DNA of 64,000 nucleotides from Pseudonocardia sp. T1-2H (lineage in GTDB: Bacteria > Actinomycetota > Actinomycetes > Mycobacteriales > Pseudonocardiaceae), in contig NZ_JBBPCL010000001.1 of assembly GCF_038039215.1 (NCBI RefSeq), positions 2,232,001-2,296,000 on the forward strand, written 5' to 3'. The position numbers and the translations under genes are program-made. The notes under the pieces are model-generated. The model was given only the letters and a program-made list of their open reading frames with translations. It was not told where the DNA came from and made no database searches. Below are positions 17,421-26,218 of the stretch, one piece after another (the first letter of the stretch is position 1; every line of letters starts with the position of its first letter).

Positions 17421-17849
17421 CACCACCGCAACCTCACCGACGATCACCTCCGCGGCATCGCGGCGACGGGGGGAGTGGCCTGTGTGAACCTCTACGCCGG
17501 CTATCTGACCGGTGGGCCGCCGGGACTCGGGGACGTCGTCCGCCACGTGCGGCACATGGTCGAGACGGCGGGTGCCGACCATGTCGGCATCGGGAGCGAC
17601 TTCGTGGCCGAGCTCTTCGCCGAGAAGGTCCCGGCCTGTGACCGCCCCCTGATCCTCGAGGGCACGAACACGGAGGTACTCGTGCCCGGGCTGGCCGGCC
17701 CGGCCGATCTCCCTCGGGTCACCGCCGCGATGCTCGACGCCGGGATCCCGGAACGATCGGCACGGGGCGTGCTCGGCCGCAACCTCGCCCGCGTCCTGGG
17801 GGCGGCAGGCCGGGACCCGATGGGCCGGCCTCGTCCGCCCCTCACGTAG
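17421..17849 (+). pseudogene. C-terminal remnant of membrane (renal-type) dipeptidase
   Basis: From 17421 the plus strand reads HHRNLTDDHLRGIAATGG, then VRHMVETAGADHVGIGSDF and a final ARGVLGRNLARVLGA. These are the second-half motifs of peptidase family M19, where the first half carries the HxD metal site and is absent here. No ribosome site or plausible start precedes the homology, and the junction with the cyclodeaminase remnant is exactly at its beginning. The gene is truncated and unlikely to be active. Confidence 0.65.
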
Positions 17850-17858
17850 TCGCCCGGT

Positions 17859-17889
17859 CCCGGCACCTCCCGTGCCGGGAGGTGCCGGG
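17859..17889. terminator. Bidirectional hairpin terminator after the catalase gene
   Basis: A perfect 13-bp stem (CCCGGCACCTCCC, 17859-17871; complement 17877-17889) with a 5-nt loop sits 8 bp beyond the catalase stop codon on the minus strand and 9 bp beyond the dipeptidase remnant on the plus strand. Its geometry is the same as the hairpin at 12456. Confidence 0.75.
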
Positions 17890-17896
17890 CCACGCG

Positions 17897-19420
17897 TCAG
17901 GCCTTGGCCTGCATGCTGCTCCGCGCCGGGTTGCCCTGTTTCTCGGCCTTCGGGTCCTTCTCGTCGGCCTTCGCGCGCACCCCCGCCTCGATCTGGTCGC
18001 CGATGTTCTTGTCGATGTTGTGCCAGTAGGCGAACGCGCGCTGGAGGACCGCCTCGGACACCCCGTTGAGCAGGTGTCCCACGACGTTGTCGACGAGCCG
18101 CTCGCGGGCGGCGTCGTCGAGCACCTCGCGGACGAGGGTGCCGGGCTGGCCCCAGTCGTCGTCCTCGGCGTGGTCGACGTACGCGGTGCGCATGATCTCA
18201 CCGTCGGCGTACCAGGTCGGGACCTTGCCGTAGCGCTCGACGTCCGCATGGGGGCCGCCGTAGGAGTTCGGTGCGTACACCGGATCCGACACCTTCTGGA
18301 TCCGCATCGCGCCGTCCTTGCTGTACGAGCGGACGGGGGTGACCGGCGCGTTGACCGGGATCTGCTGGTAGTTGGCGCCCAGGCGGTGCCGGTGGGCGTC
18401 GGCGTAGGAGAACAGCCGGGCCAGCAGCATCCGGTCCGGCGACGGGCCGACGCCCGGCACCAGGTTGTTGGGCTGGAACGCGATCTGCTCGATCTCGGTG
18501 TGGTTGTCGGTCGGGTTCCGGTCGAGCGTCATCCGGCCGACCTCCATGAGCGGATAGTCGCCGTGCGGCCACACCTTCGTCAGGTCGAAGGGGTTGAAGC
18601 GGTAGGTCTTCGCGTCGTCGAACGGCATGATCTGCACCTTCAGCGTCCAGCTCGGGTACTCGCCGTCACGGATGTGCTCGAAGAGGTCCCGCATGTGGTA
18701 GTCGGTGTCGGCGGCCGCCATCTGGTCGGCCTCGTCCTGGGTGAAGAACTCGATGCCCTGGTCGGTCTTGAAGTGGTACTTGACCCAGAACTCCTCGCCG
18801 GCCTCGTTGATCCACATGTAGGTGTGGGAGGTGTAGCCGTTCATGTGCCGCCAGGAGCGCGGGATGCCGCGGTCACCCATCAGCCAGGTCACCTGGTGGG
18901 CGGACTCGGGGGAGAGGGTCCAGAAGTCCCACTGCATGTCGTGGTCGCGCAGGTTGTTGTCGGCCCGGCGCTTCTGGCTGCGGATGAAGTGCTGGAACTT
19001 CATCGGGTCCTTGACGAAGAAGACCGGCGTGTTGTTGCCGACCATGTCGTAGTTGCCCTCGGACGTGTAGAACTTGATCGCGAAACCGCGCGGGTCCCGC
19101 CAGGTGTCGGGGCTGCCGCGCTCGCCCGCGACGGTGGAGAACCGGATGCCCAGCTCGGTCCTCGCGCCCGGCTGGAACAACGCGGCCTTGGTGTAGGCGC
19201 TGACGTCGTTCGTCACCTCGAAGTGTCCGAAGGCCCCGCTGCCCTTGGCGTGAGGCTGCCGCTCGGGGATGCGTTCCCGGTTGAACTGGGCCATCTGCTC
19301 GAGGAGGTAGCTGTCCTGCAGCAGGATCGGGCCGCCCGGTCCCACCGTGAGCGAGTGTTCGTCGCTCTCGACCGGGACGCCGGCATCAGTGGTCGTGAAG
19401 TTCGCTTTCGGGTCGGTCAT
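17897..19420 (-). CDS. katA: Heme catalase, small-subunit type
   Basis: A 507-aa monofunctional catalase that converts hydrogen peroxide to water and oxygen. The distal histidine is in [12 protein letters not shown], the proximal heme tyrosine in [14 protein letters not shown], and the family's [19 protein letters not shown] and [13 protein letters not shown] segments are intact. ATG 19420 follows GAGGAG. It overlaps the end of the FUR-family gene by ATGA, so the two are co-translated. This arrangement mirrors furA-katG of other actinobacteria but with a monofunctional catalase. The C-terminus ends in a lysine-rich tail. Confidence 0.96.
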   Translation of the reverse strand: MTDPKANFTTTDAGVPVESDEHSLTVGPGGPILLQDSYLLEQMAQFNRERIPERQPHAKGSGAFGHFEVTNDVSAYTKAALFQPGARTELGIRFSTVAGERGSPDTWRDPRGFAIKFYTSEGNYDMVGNNTPVFFVKDPMKFQHFIRSQKRRADNNLRDHDMQWDFWTLSPESAHQVTWLMGDRGIPRSWRHMNGYTSHTYMWINEAGEEFWVKYHFKTDQGIEFFTQDEADQMAAADTDYHMRDLFEHIRDGEYPSWTLKVQIMPFDDAKTYRFNPFDLTKVWPHGDYPLMEVGRMTLDRNPTDNHTEIEQIAFQPNNLVPGVGPSPDRMLLARLFSYADAHRHRLGANYQQIPVNAPVTPVRSYSKDGAMRIQKVSDPVYAPNSYGGPHADVERYGKVPTWYADGEIMRTAYVDHAEDDDWGQPGTLVREVLDDAARERLVDNVVGHLLNGVSEAVLQRAFAYWHNIDKNIGDQIEAGVRAKADEKDPKAEKQGNPARSSMQAKA

Positions 19421-19872
19421 CGCCGCTCCTCGTGGTTGCTGCTCCTGCAGATCGGGCAGAGGCCCCAGAAGAGGATCTCCGCCTCGTCGACGGTGAACCC
19501 CTGGTCGTCGTCCGGGGACAGGCACGGCGCGCGGCCCCGCACGCAGTCGACGTCCTCGGTCCTGCCGCATCCGCGGCACACGACGTGATGGTGGTTGTCG
19601 CCGGTGCGCCGCTCGAACAGCGCCGGCAGGCCGGCGGGCTCGATGACGCGGACCAGGCCCACACCGCAGCCGGCCCGGAGCACGTCGTAGACGGTCTGGT
19701 GCGACACGGACCCGAGCTCGGCGGCGACGCCGGCCCTGACCTCGTCCGCCGTCGCATGCGGATGCCCGGCGAGCCAGGTCAGCACGGCCTTACGGGGCGC
19801 GGTCACCCGCAGGCCGGCGCCCCTCAGCTGCGCCGTCACGTCGACCTGCGCGGGCGCGTGGCATATCGCCAT
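19417..19872 (-). CDS. furA: FUR-family peroxide/metal-responsive regulator
   Basis: A 151-aa FUR-like repressor: N-terminal winged helix ([25 protein letters not shown] begins its helices), the histidine cluster [12 protein letters not shown] forming metal and structural zinc ligands, and a second CxxC near the end (LCPICRSS). It lies directly upstream of, and overlaps, the catalase gene, so it most likely represses both genes and is relieved by peroxide, as FurA does for katG. ATG 19872 is chosen; 11 more upstream codons exist without any ribosome site. No clear ribosome site precedes 19872 either, so a leaderless mRNA is possible. Confidence 0.88.
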   Translation of the reverse strand: MAICHAPAQVDVTAQLRGAGLRVTAPRKAVLTWLAGHPHATADEVRAGVAAELGSVSHQTVYDVLRAGCGVGLVRVIEPAGLPALFERRTGDNHHHVVCRGCGRTEDVDCVRGRAPCLSPDDDQGFTVDEAEILFWGLCPICRSSNHEERR

Positions 19873-19971
19873 ACGTGGGGCGTCCCCGCACCCGGGGCCT
19901 CTCAAACCTGCCGAGCCGGCCGGCGCCGGCGCTCCGGTGCCACAGCCGCGCGGGGCCGCCCGAACAGACTC

Positions 19972-20002
19972 TTGACAGTGCCCGCGGCCACCGGGTTAGA
20001 GT
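19972..20002 (+). promoter_or_regulatory. Sigma-70-type promoter of the GMC oxidoreductase operon
   Basis: A perfect -35 hexamer TTGACA (19972-19977) is followed by TAGAGT (19997-20002), spacer 19 nt (18 nt if TTAGAG is used). The palindromic operator begins at the last base of the -10, an ideal repressor position. The first gene starts 126 nt downstream. Confidence 0.6.
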
Positions 20003-20013
20003 GGTCAGACCAC
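20001..20013. promoter_or_regulatory. Palindromic GntR(FadR)-type operator GTGGTCAGACCAC
   Basis: A perfect 13-bp palindrome matching the FadR-subfamily pattern TNGTNNNACNA (TGGTCAGACCA). It covers the predicted transcription start of the operon that ends with a FadR/FCD-type GntR gene (30006-30719), so that protein is the obvious candidate to bind here. Binding is inferred, not shown. Confidence 0.6.
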
Positions 20014-20127
20014 CTGATCACCTGAGCTCTACGGCTCCGGCGGTCGGAGACCTTCGGGACGAGCGCCGCGACCAGGTGAACGTACCCCCGTCGTTTCGAT
20101 CACTCGCATCAACGCAAAGGAGCAGCG

Positions 20128-20829
20128 ATGTCCTCGCTCGACTTCACGTACAAGCACATCGACGACTACATCGACCGCTCGGCCATGCTCGCGCCGACGA
20201 TCGACCCGAAGAAGACGATGCTGCTGGTCCTGGACATGCAGAAGGCGTGTGCGGAGCCCGGCGGCGCGATGTACATCCCCAGCACCGGCGGTGCCCCCGA
20301 GGGCAAGGACGTCGTCCAGCCCGTCGTCAACGTCCTCGAGGCCTGCCGCGCGAAGGGCATCCCGGTCGTCTGGTCGCTCTGGGGCCTGCGCCCGGACGGC
20401 AAGGACGCCGGCTTCGCCGATGTGAAGTGGGGCCTGGTCGACCAGCTGGCGACGTTCCCCGGATCCTGGGGCAACGGCGGCGACGAGCTGGTCGACGAGC
20501 TCAAGCCCCTGCCCGACGAGCCGGTCATCCGCAAGCACCGCTTCAGCTCGTTCTACGGCACCGCGCTGACCGAGTACATGCGCCGGGCGGGCTGCGACAC
20601 CCTCGTCGTCGCGGGCCTGTCCACCGGCAACTGCCAGCTCGCCACCGCGATCGACGGGGCGAACCAGGACTTCAAGATCGTCGTGCTGGCCGACACCACC
20701 GCCGCCATCCCCTCGGGCAAGGACGACCCGATGGGCTACGGGCAGCACTGGGAGGCCCTGCGCCAGATCCAGGCCAACCACGGCGACGTGCGCACCAGCA
20801 TCGAGTTCCTCCAGATGATCGACGCCTGA
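20128..20829 (+). CDS. Isochorismatase-family cysteine hydrolase
   Basis: A 233-aa hydrolase with the family's catalytic triad: D36 in LLVLDMQ, the lysine in VIRKHRFSSF and the cysteine in GLSTGNCQ, followed by the typical ATAIDGANQDFKIVVLAD. Relatives split C-N bonds of amides, ureas or carbamates, or vinyl ethers. It has no signal peptide. ATG 20128 is preceded by AAAGGAG. As first gene of the sugar-oxidation run it may release a substrate or remove a side product. It is 57 bp from the DJ-1-like gene. Confidence 0.87.
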   Translation: MSSLDFTYKHIDDYIDRSAMLAPTIDPKKTMLLVLDMQKACAEPGGAMYIPSTGGAPEGKDVVQPVVNVLEACRAKGIPVVWSLWGLRPDGKDAGFADVKWGLVDQLATFPGSWGNGGDELVDELKPLPDEPVIRKHRFSSFYGTALTEYMRRAGCDTLVVAGLSTGNCQLATAIDGANQDFKIVVLADTTAAIPSGKDDPMGYGQHWEALRQIQANHGDVRTSIEFLQMIDA

Positions 20830-20886
20830 GCGCGTCCGGAACTCCCCCGCACAGCCCCGACGAACCGACGAACGCGAGGACGTGAG

Positions 20887-21411
20887 ATGTCGATTTCCGG
20901 CAAGAAGGTCGCCCTGCTGATCGAGGACGAGTACCAGATCCTCGAGGGCTGGTACCCCTACCTGCGTCTGCAGGAGGCGGGCGCCGACGTGAAGGTGATC
21001 GGTAGCGGCACCAAGGGCAGCTACGACAGCAAGGAGCACTACCCGATGGAGGCGGACGCCGCCGCCTCCGAGGTCTCGGCCTCCGACTTCGACGCCGTCG
21101 TCATCCCCGGCGGGTTCGCGCCCGACAACATGCGCCTGCACCCGGAGATGATCGACCTGGTGAAGGACGCCTACGAGTCCGGCAAGCTCGTCGCCGCGAT
21201 CTGCCACGGCGGCTGGATGCTCGCCTCCGCCGGCGCCACCAAGGGCCGCCAGATCACCGGTTACCTGCCGATCAAGACCGACGTCGAGAACGCCGGCGGC
21301 ACCTGGGTCGACGCGCCGGTCGTCGAGGACGGCAACGTCATCACCTCCCGCACGCCGGTCGACCTGCCGGACTTCGGCCGGGCCATCGTCGACTACCTCG
21401 AGCGCGCCTGA
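20887..21411 (+). CDS. DJ-1/PfpI-family protein
   Basis: A 174-aa glutamine-amidotransferase-like fold with the reactive cysteine C106 in the nucleophile elbow AAICHGGWML and the partner glutamate in the first helix region (IEDEYQILEGWYPY). The family includes glyoxalase III-like and chaperone-like proteins. In a run of sugar-oxidising genes it may deal with reactive dicarbonyls or keto-sugars, which is inference. GAGGAC lies before the ATG. The next gene starts 38 bp downstream. Confidence 0.88.
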   Translation: MSISGKKVALLIEDEYQILEGWYPYLRLQEAGADVKVIGSGTKGSYDSKEHYPMEADAAASEVSASDFDAVVIPGGFAPDNMRLHPEMIDLVKDAYESGKLVAAICHGGWMLASAGATKGRQITGYLPIKTDVENAGGTWVDAPVVEDGNVITSRTPVDLPDFGRAIVDYLERA

Positions 21412-21449
21412 CCCACGTGGTCGACGACGTCCCGCAAAGGAGAGGGAAC

Positions 21450-22055
21450 GTGACGGATCTGAGCGTGACCCCCCGCGACACCAAGCCGCCACTGGGCGGC
21501 TGGCTGCCCGGGATCCGGCTGACCGAGACGCAGGCGGCGGTGCTGAACGCCGCGGCGGACGAGCTCATCCCGGGTGGCGACGGCTTCCCGCCGCCCAGCG
21601 AGGTCGACGTGATCTCGTTCATCGGCCGGTACGTGACGCCGTCGGGGCTGGAACCCAGGTGGTTCCCGTTCCTCGGCGAGGACGACTTCCGGGCCCGGCT
21701 CGACGGGCTCGGGCAGGAGTTCGCCGACGCCACCCCGGTGCAGCGCGTGACGGTCCTGGAAGGGCTGGAGCGCGACGAGCAGGAGTTCTTCACGCGCCTG
21801 CGGGACGTCGTCTACCACGCGTACTACTCCCGGCCCGAGGTCATCCGGGCCATCAACCGCCTGCCCGCGGGCCGGGACTACCGCAACAGCCCCCAGCCCT
21901 ACGGCTACTCCGACGTCATGGACGACTGGGACGACGAGCTGCTGAGCCGGGTGCGCGGCACCTACATCCGGACCGAGGAGGTGCGACGGGTCGCGATCCC
22001 CGCCGACCTCCCGATGTGTTCGGCACGGCAGGCCCGGGAAGCAGGAGAGAACTGA
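21450..22055 (+). CDS. Gluconate 2-dehydrogenase subunit 3-like protein (first copy)
   Basis: A 201-aa protein matching the small subunit that accompanies GMC-type sugar dehydrogenases: LTETQAAVLNAAADELIPGG near the start, VDVISFIGRYV and RLRDVVYHAYYSRPEV. In membrane-bound enzymes this subunit carries a Tat signal and escorts the flavoprotein; here there is none, so the complex should stay in the cytoplasm. GTG 21450 follows AAAGGAGAGG. Its stop overlaps the ATG of the first GMC gene (TGATG), a strong sign the two form one complex. Confidence 0.85.
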   Translation: MTDLSVTPRDTKPPLGGWLPGIRLTETQAAVLNAAADELIPGGDGFPPPSEVDVISFIGRYVTPSGLEPRWFPFLGEDDFRARLDGLGQEFADATPVQRVTVLEGLERDEQEFFTRLRDVVYHAYYSRPEVIRAINRLPAGRDYRNSPQPYGYSDVMDDWDDELLSRVRGTYIRTEEVRRVAIPADLPMCSARQAREAGEN

Positions 22056-23716
22056 TGGCGGCGTACACGGAGACCGACGTCCTGGTGATCGGGGCCGGCG
22101 CGGGCGGTGGAGCGGTGAGCAAGCGGCTCAGCGACGCCGGCATCAAGGTCGTCTGCCTCGAGCAGGGCGACTGGGTCCACGCGATGGACCACCCGCACAT
22201 GTACGACGGCTGGGAGCTCGAGCGCAAGCGCAGCTGGTCGTTCGAGCCCAACGTCCGGAAGTTCCCCGAGGACTACCCGGTCACCGGCAACACGACCCCG
22301 TACACGTTCACCGGGGTGGGCGGCTCGACGCTGCACTATGCGGCGGCCTGGCCCCGGTTCAAGCCGGTCGACTTCCGCAAGGGCACCGAGCACGGCGTCG
22401 AGGGCACCATCGACTGGCCGATCTCCTACGAGGAGCTCGAGCCGTTCTACGCGATCAACGACGCCGAGATCGGCGTCGCCCGCCGGACCGGCGACCCCGG
22501 CAACCCGGCACGCCCCGAGGGGTGGGGCCCGGCCAGTCGCGGCGGCAAGGTCGGGCACAAGATGGGCTCGGGCTTCGACAAGCTCGGCTGGCACTGGTGG
22601 CCCGCCGACAACGCGATCCTCACCCGCACCAAGGACAACCGGCTTGCGTGCAACGACTGCGGCTTCTGCCTCGCGGGCTGCCCCCGGCACTCGATCGCCT
22701 CGACCGACGTGTCGTACTGGCCGGCGGCCCTGCGCAACGGCGTCGACCTTCGCGTGAACGCCCGGGTCGAGCAGATCAACGCGAAGAACGGCCGGGCCAC
22801 CGGCGCCACCTACATCGACCGGGTGACCGGGCAGCGCCACGAGGTGCGGGCCGGGATCGTGGTGGTCGCCGCGAACTCCATCGGCACCCCCCGGCTGCTG
22901 CTGATGTCCGCGCAGCAGGGCCACCCGGACGGGCTGGCCAACTCCAACGGCCTGGTCGGCACGCACTTGATGTACCACAGCTGGTCCTTCGTGGACTTCT
23001 GGTTCGACGAGCCGCTCGAGGGCTTCAAGGGCCCGGAGCCCGCCGTGCTCTACAGCCAGGAGTTCTACGACAGCGACCCGTCCCGGGGCTTCGTCAACGG
23101 CTTCTCGCTCCAGGTCGGTACCTCTCTGGGCGCCGCCACCAGCGCGCTCGGGACGAACACCGGCAACCTCGCGCCCTGGGGCGCCGGGCACCGCAGCTTC
23201 TTCAACGAGCACTTCGGCCGGCACGCGCTGATCTACGTCCAGGGCGAGGACCTGCCGGTGCGCACCAACCGGGTCACCCTCGATCCCGACGTGAAGGACT
23301 CGAGCGGGCTGCCCGCGCCGCACGTCCACTACGAGCTGCACGAGAACGACCGCAGGCTCGTCGAGTGGGGCCAGCAGCGCGCCCGCGAGGCCGCGGACGC
23401 CGCCGGTGGCGTCATCGACACCACCACGAGCGGCATCGGCGGGATCGACGGGCCGCCGCCCGGCTGGCACATCATGGGCACCTGCCGGATGGGCAACACG
23501 CCCGAGGACTCGGTCACCAACAAGTGGAACCAGACCTGGGACGTGCCCAACCTGTTCATCACCGACGCCAGCTCGCTCACCACGGGTGCCGCGGTGAACC
23601 CGACCAGCACCCTGCAGGCCGTCGCGGTCCGGGCCGCCGAGTACATCAAGCGCCGCCACCGGGACATCGCGTCGCAGACGACGACCCCGAGCAACGCGGA
23701 CGCGCCCGCCCTGTAG
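22055..23716 (+). CDS. GMC-family flavin oxidoreductase (first copy) with ferredoxin-like Cys motif
   Basis: A 553-aa glucose-methanol-choline type oxidoreductase. The FAD-binding site is VLVIGAGAGGGAVSKRL at residues 9-25, the flavin-attachment loop GVGGSTLHYA follows, and the C-terminal catalytic segment has WHIMGTCRMGNTPEDS and NPTSTLQAVAV. Residues 199-209 form CxxCxxCxxxC followed by Pro, the spacing of a [4Fe-4S] ferredoxin site; the second GMC protein of the cluster lacks it. There is no signal peptide and no cytochrome gene nearby. The likely reaction is oxidation of a sugar or polyol hydroxyl. The natural electron acceptor is unknown. Confidence 0.9.
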   Translation: MAAYTETDVLVIGAGAGGGAVSKRLSDAGIKVVCLEQGDWVHAMDHPHMYDGWELERKRSWSFEPNVRKFPEDYPVTGNTTPYTFTGVGGSTLHYAAAWPRFKPVDFRKGTEHGVEGTIDWPISYEELEPFYAINDAEIGVARRTGDPGNPARPEGWGPASRGGKVGHKMGSGFDKLGWHWWPADNAILTRTKDNRLACNDCGFCLAGCPRHSIASTDVSYWPAALRNGVDLRVNARVEQINAKNGRATGATYIDRVTGQRHEVRAGIVVVAANSIGTPRLLLMSAQQGHPDGLANSNGLVGTHLMYHSWSFVDFWFDEPLEGFKGPEPAVLYSQEFYDSDPSRGFVNGFSLQVGTSLGAATSALGTNTGNLAPWGAGHRSFFNEHFGRHALIYVQGEDLPVRTNRVTLDPDVKDSSGLPAPHVHYELHENDRRLVEWGQQRAREAADAAGGVIDTTTSGIGGIDGPPPGWHIMGTCRMGNTPEDSVTNKWNQTWDVPNLFITDASSLTTGAAVNPTSTLQAVAVRAAEYIKRRHRDIASQTTTPSNADAPAL

Positions 23717-23824
23717 CGCTCGCGTCCGACCCCCCACCCCTTCACCCCGCCTGAGGGCGCTCTCCCTCGGGCCGGGGCACGCCATCACGCGCCGGCACTG
23801 CTGCGGCCGCGGAGAGGAGAGCAC

Positions 23825-25492
23825 GTGCGTCACGCCAAGAAGCCCGAGCAGGTCGACGCGATCGTCGTCGGACTCGGGGCCACCGGGGCCACCGCGGCCA
23901 AGGTGCTCAGCGAGGCCGGTCTCAAGGTCGTCGGCTTCGACCGCGGCCCGTGGCTGTCGGCCCAGGACCACTACTCCGGCGACGAGCTCAAGTACGTCAA
24001 CCGCAACTACCTGTGGCCGGACCCGAACCTGTTCCCGCGCACCCTGCGCCACGACGAGACCTCGGAGGCCGAGCGCTTCCCGTTCTCGCCGACCCCCCAG
24101 CTGGTCGGCGGCGGCACGAACCACTGGGCCGGCTGGGTGCCCCGGCCGCGCGAGTCGGACTTCATGGTCCGCAGCCTGCACGGTGACATCGAGGGTGCGA
24201 GCCTGGCCGACTGGCCGATCCGCTACGAGCACCTCGAGCCCTACCTGACCAAGGTGGAGTGGGAGTTCGGCATCTCGGGCATCGCCGGCGCCGACAAGTA
24301 CGAGCCCTTCCGCAGCAAGGCCTACCCGAGCGAGCCGCTGCGCCCGACGAAGTTCGGCAAGCGCTTCTACGAGGCCTGCAACAAGATGGGGATCAACGGC
24401 TTCCCCATCCCGCACGCGATGGTGACGAACAACCACAAGGGCCGCGACCCGTTCAACACCACCAGCTTCTGGAACCAGTACGGCGACCCGAGCACCGCGC
24501 GGTCGAACACGCTGACCACGTTCATCCCCGAGGCCGTCGCCACCGGCAACTTCGAGCTGCGCTCGGAGTCCTTCGTCCGGGAGATCACGGTCGGCAAGGA
24601 CGGCAAGGCCACCGGCGTCGTCTACATCGACCCCGACGGCAACGAGGTCGCCCAGGAGGCGAAGGTCGTCGTCCTCGGGCTCGGCGCGATCGAGTCCGCG
24701 CGGCTGATGCTGATGTCGAGGTCCCCGCAGTTCCCCGAGGGCCTGGGCAACTCCAGCGGCATGGTCGGCAAGAACGCGACCTTCCACGAGTACGTCTTCG
24801 CGGTCGGCCTGTTCGACCAGGAGATCGACGACCCGCTGCACGGCTGGGCCGGCAACTACATCAGCGGCGGCACCTTCGAGTTCTACGAGACCGACGAGAA
24901 CCGCGGGCACATCGGCGGCTGCCTGATCTCGGCCTCCCAGACGTGCCACCCGATCAACTGGGTCTTCCCCGGCCGGCCGCAGTGGGGCCAGTCGCTCAAG
25001 GACGCCGACCGGAGCTACTTCAACTTCGCGATGAAGATCGGCGCGATCCTGCACGACATGCCGGTCGAGGCGAACCGCGTCGACCTCGACCCGACGGTGA
25101 AGGACGCCTGGGGGCTCCCGGTCGCCCGGATCACGCACAAGCCGCACGGCAACGACGTGGCCATGAGCAAGTGGCAGGTCGACAAGAACGCGGAGATCCT
25201 GCAGGTCGCCGGCGCGCGCAAGACCGTCCCGGTCTACCTGGACCGGATGACCGGCAACACCTGCCACCAGCACGGGACGGCCCGGATGGGCACCGACCCG
25301 GCGAACACGGTGCTCAACGAGTGGTGCCAGTCCCACGACGTCGACAACCTCTTCGTCGTCGACGGGTCCTGCTTCCCGACCTCGACCGGCGTCAACCCGA
25401 CCCTGACCATGATGGCCAACGCCTGGCGCGTGTCGGAGTACATCGCGGACGTCTGGTCCAAGGGCCGCGAAGAGCACATCAAGGTCGCCTGA
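23825..25492 (+). CDS. GMC-family flavin oxidoreductase (second copy)
   Basis: A 555-aa relative of the preceding enzyme but clearly a different subfamily. It has AIVVGLGATGATAAKVLSEA for FAD binding, LVGGGTNHWAGW in the flavin loop, and the catalytic end CHQHGTARMGTDPANTV with VNPTLTMMANAW. The four-cysteine motif of the first copy is absent. GTG 23825 is preceded by GAGAGGAGAG. A 108-bp gap separates it from the first GMC gene, the largest break in the run. Its small subunit follows 27 bp later. Two dissimilar enzyme pairs suggest two successive or alternative oxidations. Confidence 0.9.
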   Translation: MRHAKKPEQVDAIVVGLGATGATAAKVLSEAGLKVVGFDRGPWLSAQDHYSGDELKYVNRNYLWPDPNLFPRTLRHDETSEAERFPFSPTPQLVGGGTNHWAGWVPRPRESDFMVRSLHGDIEGASLADWPIRYEHLEPYLTKVEWEFGISGIAGADKYEPFRSKAYPSEPLRPTKFGKRFYEACNKMGINGFPIPHAMVTNNHKGRDPFNTTSFWNQYGDPSTARSNTLTTFIPEAVATGNFELRSESFVREITVGKDGKATGVVYIDPDGNEVAQEAKVVVLGLGAIESARLMLMSRSPQFPEGLGNSSGMVGKNATFHEYVFAVGLFDQEIDDPLHGWAGNYISGGTFEFYETDENRGHIGGCLISASQTCHPINWVFPGRPQWGQSLKDADRSYFNFAMKIGAILHDMPVEANRVDLDPTVKDAWGLPVARITHKPHGNDVAMSKWQVDKNAEILQVAGARKTVPVYLDRMTGNTCHQHGTARMGTDPANTVLNEWCQSHDVDNLFVVDGSCFPTSTGVNPTLTMMANAWRVSEYIADVWSKGREEHIKVA

Positions 25493-25519
25493 ACCCGACC
25501 CCGAGGAAAGGAGGACGTC

Positions 25520-26218
25520 ATGACCCTGAAGGCCGACTGGGAGATCGTCGGTTCCCCGATCGATCCCGACTCCGACGAGCGCCTGTTCTTCACCGACCAC
25601 GAGTGGGACACGATCGAGGCGGCCACCGCCCGCATCATCCCCACCGACCACGACCCGGGCGCCCGCGAGGCCCGCGTGGTCGTGTTCATCGACCGCTACC
25701 TGTCGGGCATCGACTACATCTTCGCCGCCGCCGACGGCAGCGGGTTCCTCAAGCTGACCGGCAAGTTCGCCGACGCCTGGCGCTCGCGCATGTACGACAT
25801 GCAGCAGACCTACCGGGAGGGCATCGCAGCGCTCGACGCCGCGGCCCGGGGGCAGTTCTCCAAGGCCTTCGCCGAGCTCACGGAGGCGGAGCAGGACCTC
25901 GTGCTGGAGGCCTTCTCCGGCGCGCCGAAGCCCGGCCCCGTCACCCTCGGCTCGAGCCTCGCGGTCGGGACGTTCCTGCAGGGCACCTTCGACCAGGGGC
26001 TGCCGTTCTTCGAGGCGCTGTGCCTGCACACCCGGCAGGGCTTCTACTGCGACCCCGTCTACGGCGGGAACAAGGACCGGATCGGCTGGAAGGTCATCGG
26101 CTTCCCCGGCCCGAAGTCGCTGAAGGACACCATGGACGGCACCTACAGCACCACCGAGTACTTCGTCGGTGAGTACGACTGGAACGAGCTCGTCCCGCAC
26201 CTCGGCAAGGCCGGCTGA
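25520..26218 (+). CDS. Gluconate 2-dehydrogenase subunit 3-like protein (second copy)
   Basis: A 232-aa small subunit: LFFTDHEWDTIEAATARIIP at residues 22-41, VVVFIDRYLSGIDYIF, and near the end GFYCDPVYGGNKDRIGWK, a stretch well kept in this family. No Tat signal. GGAAAGGAGG precedes the ATG. It should form a complex with the second GMC protein encoded just upstream. Its stop overlaps the dehydratase start (TGATG), tying sugar oxidation to sugar-acid breakdown on one transcript. Confidence 0.88.
   Translation: MTLKADWEIVGSPIDPDSDERLFFTDHEWDTIEAATARIIPTDHDPGAREARVVVFIDRYLSGIDYIFAAADGSGFLKLTGKFADAWRSRMYDMQQTYREGIAALDAAARGQFSKAFAELTEAEQDLVLEAFSGAPKPGPVTLGSSLAVGTFLQGTFDQGLPFFEALCLHTRQGFYCDPVYGGNKDRIGWKVIGFPGPKSLKDTMDGTYSTTEYFVGEYDWNELVPHLGKAG

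Noticed and set aside
21962..26200. Very long open frame on the minus strand opposite the GMC genes
   Set aside because: It is antisense to four well-supported enzyme genes and has composition typical of a shadow frame in GC-rich DNA, with no domain or ribosome site.
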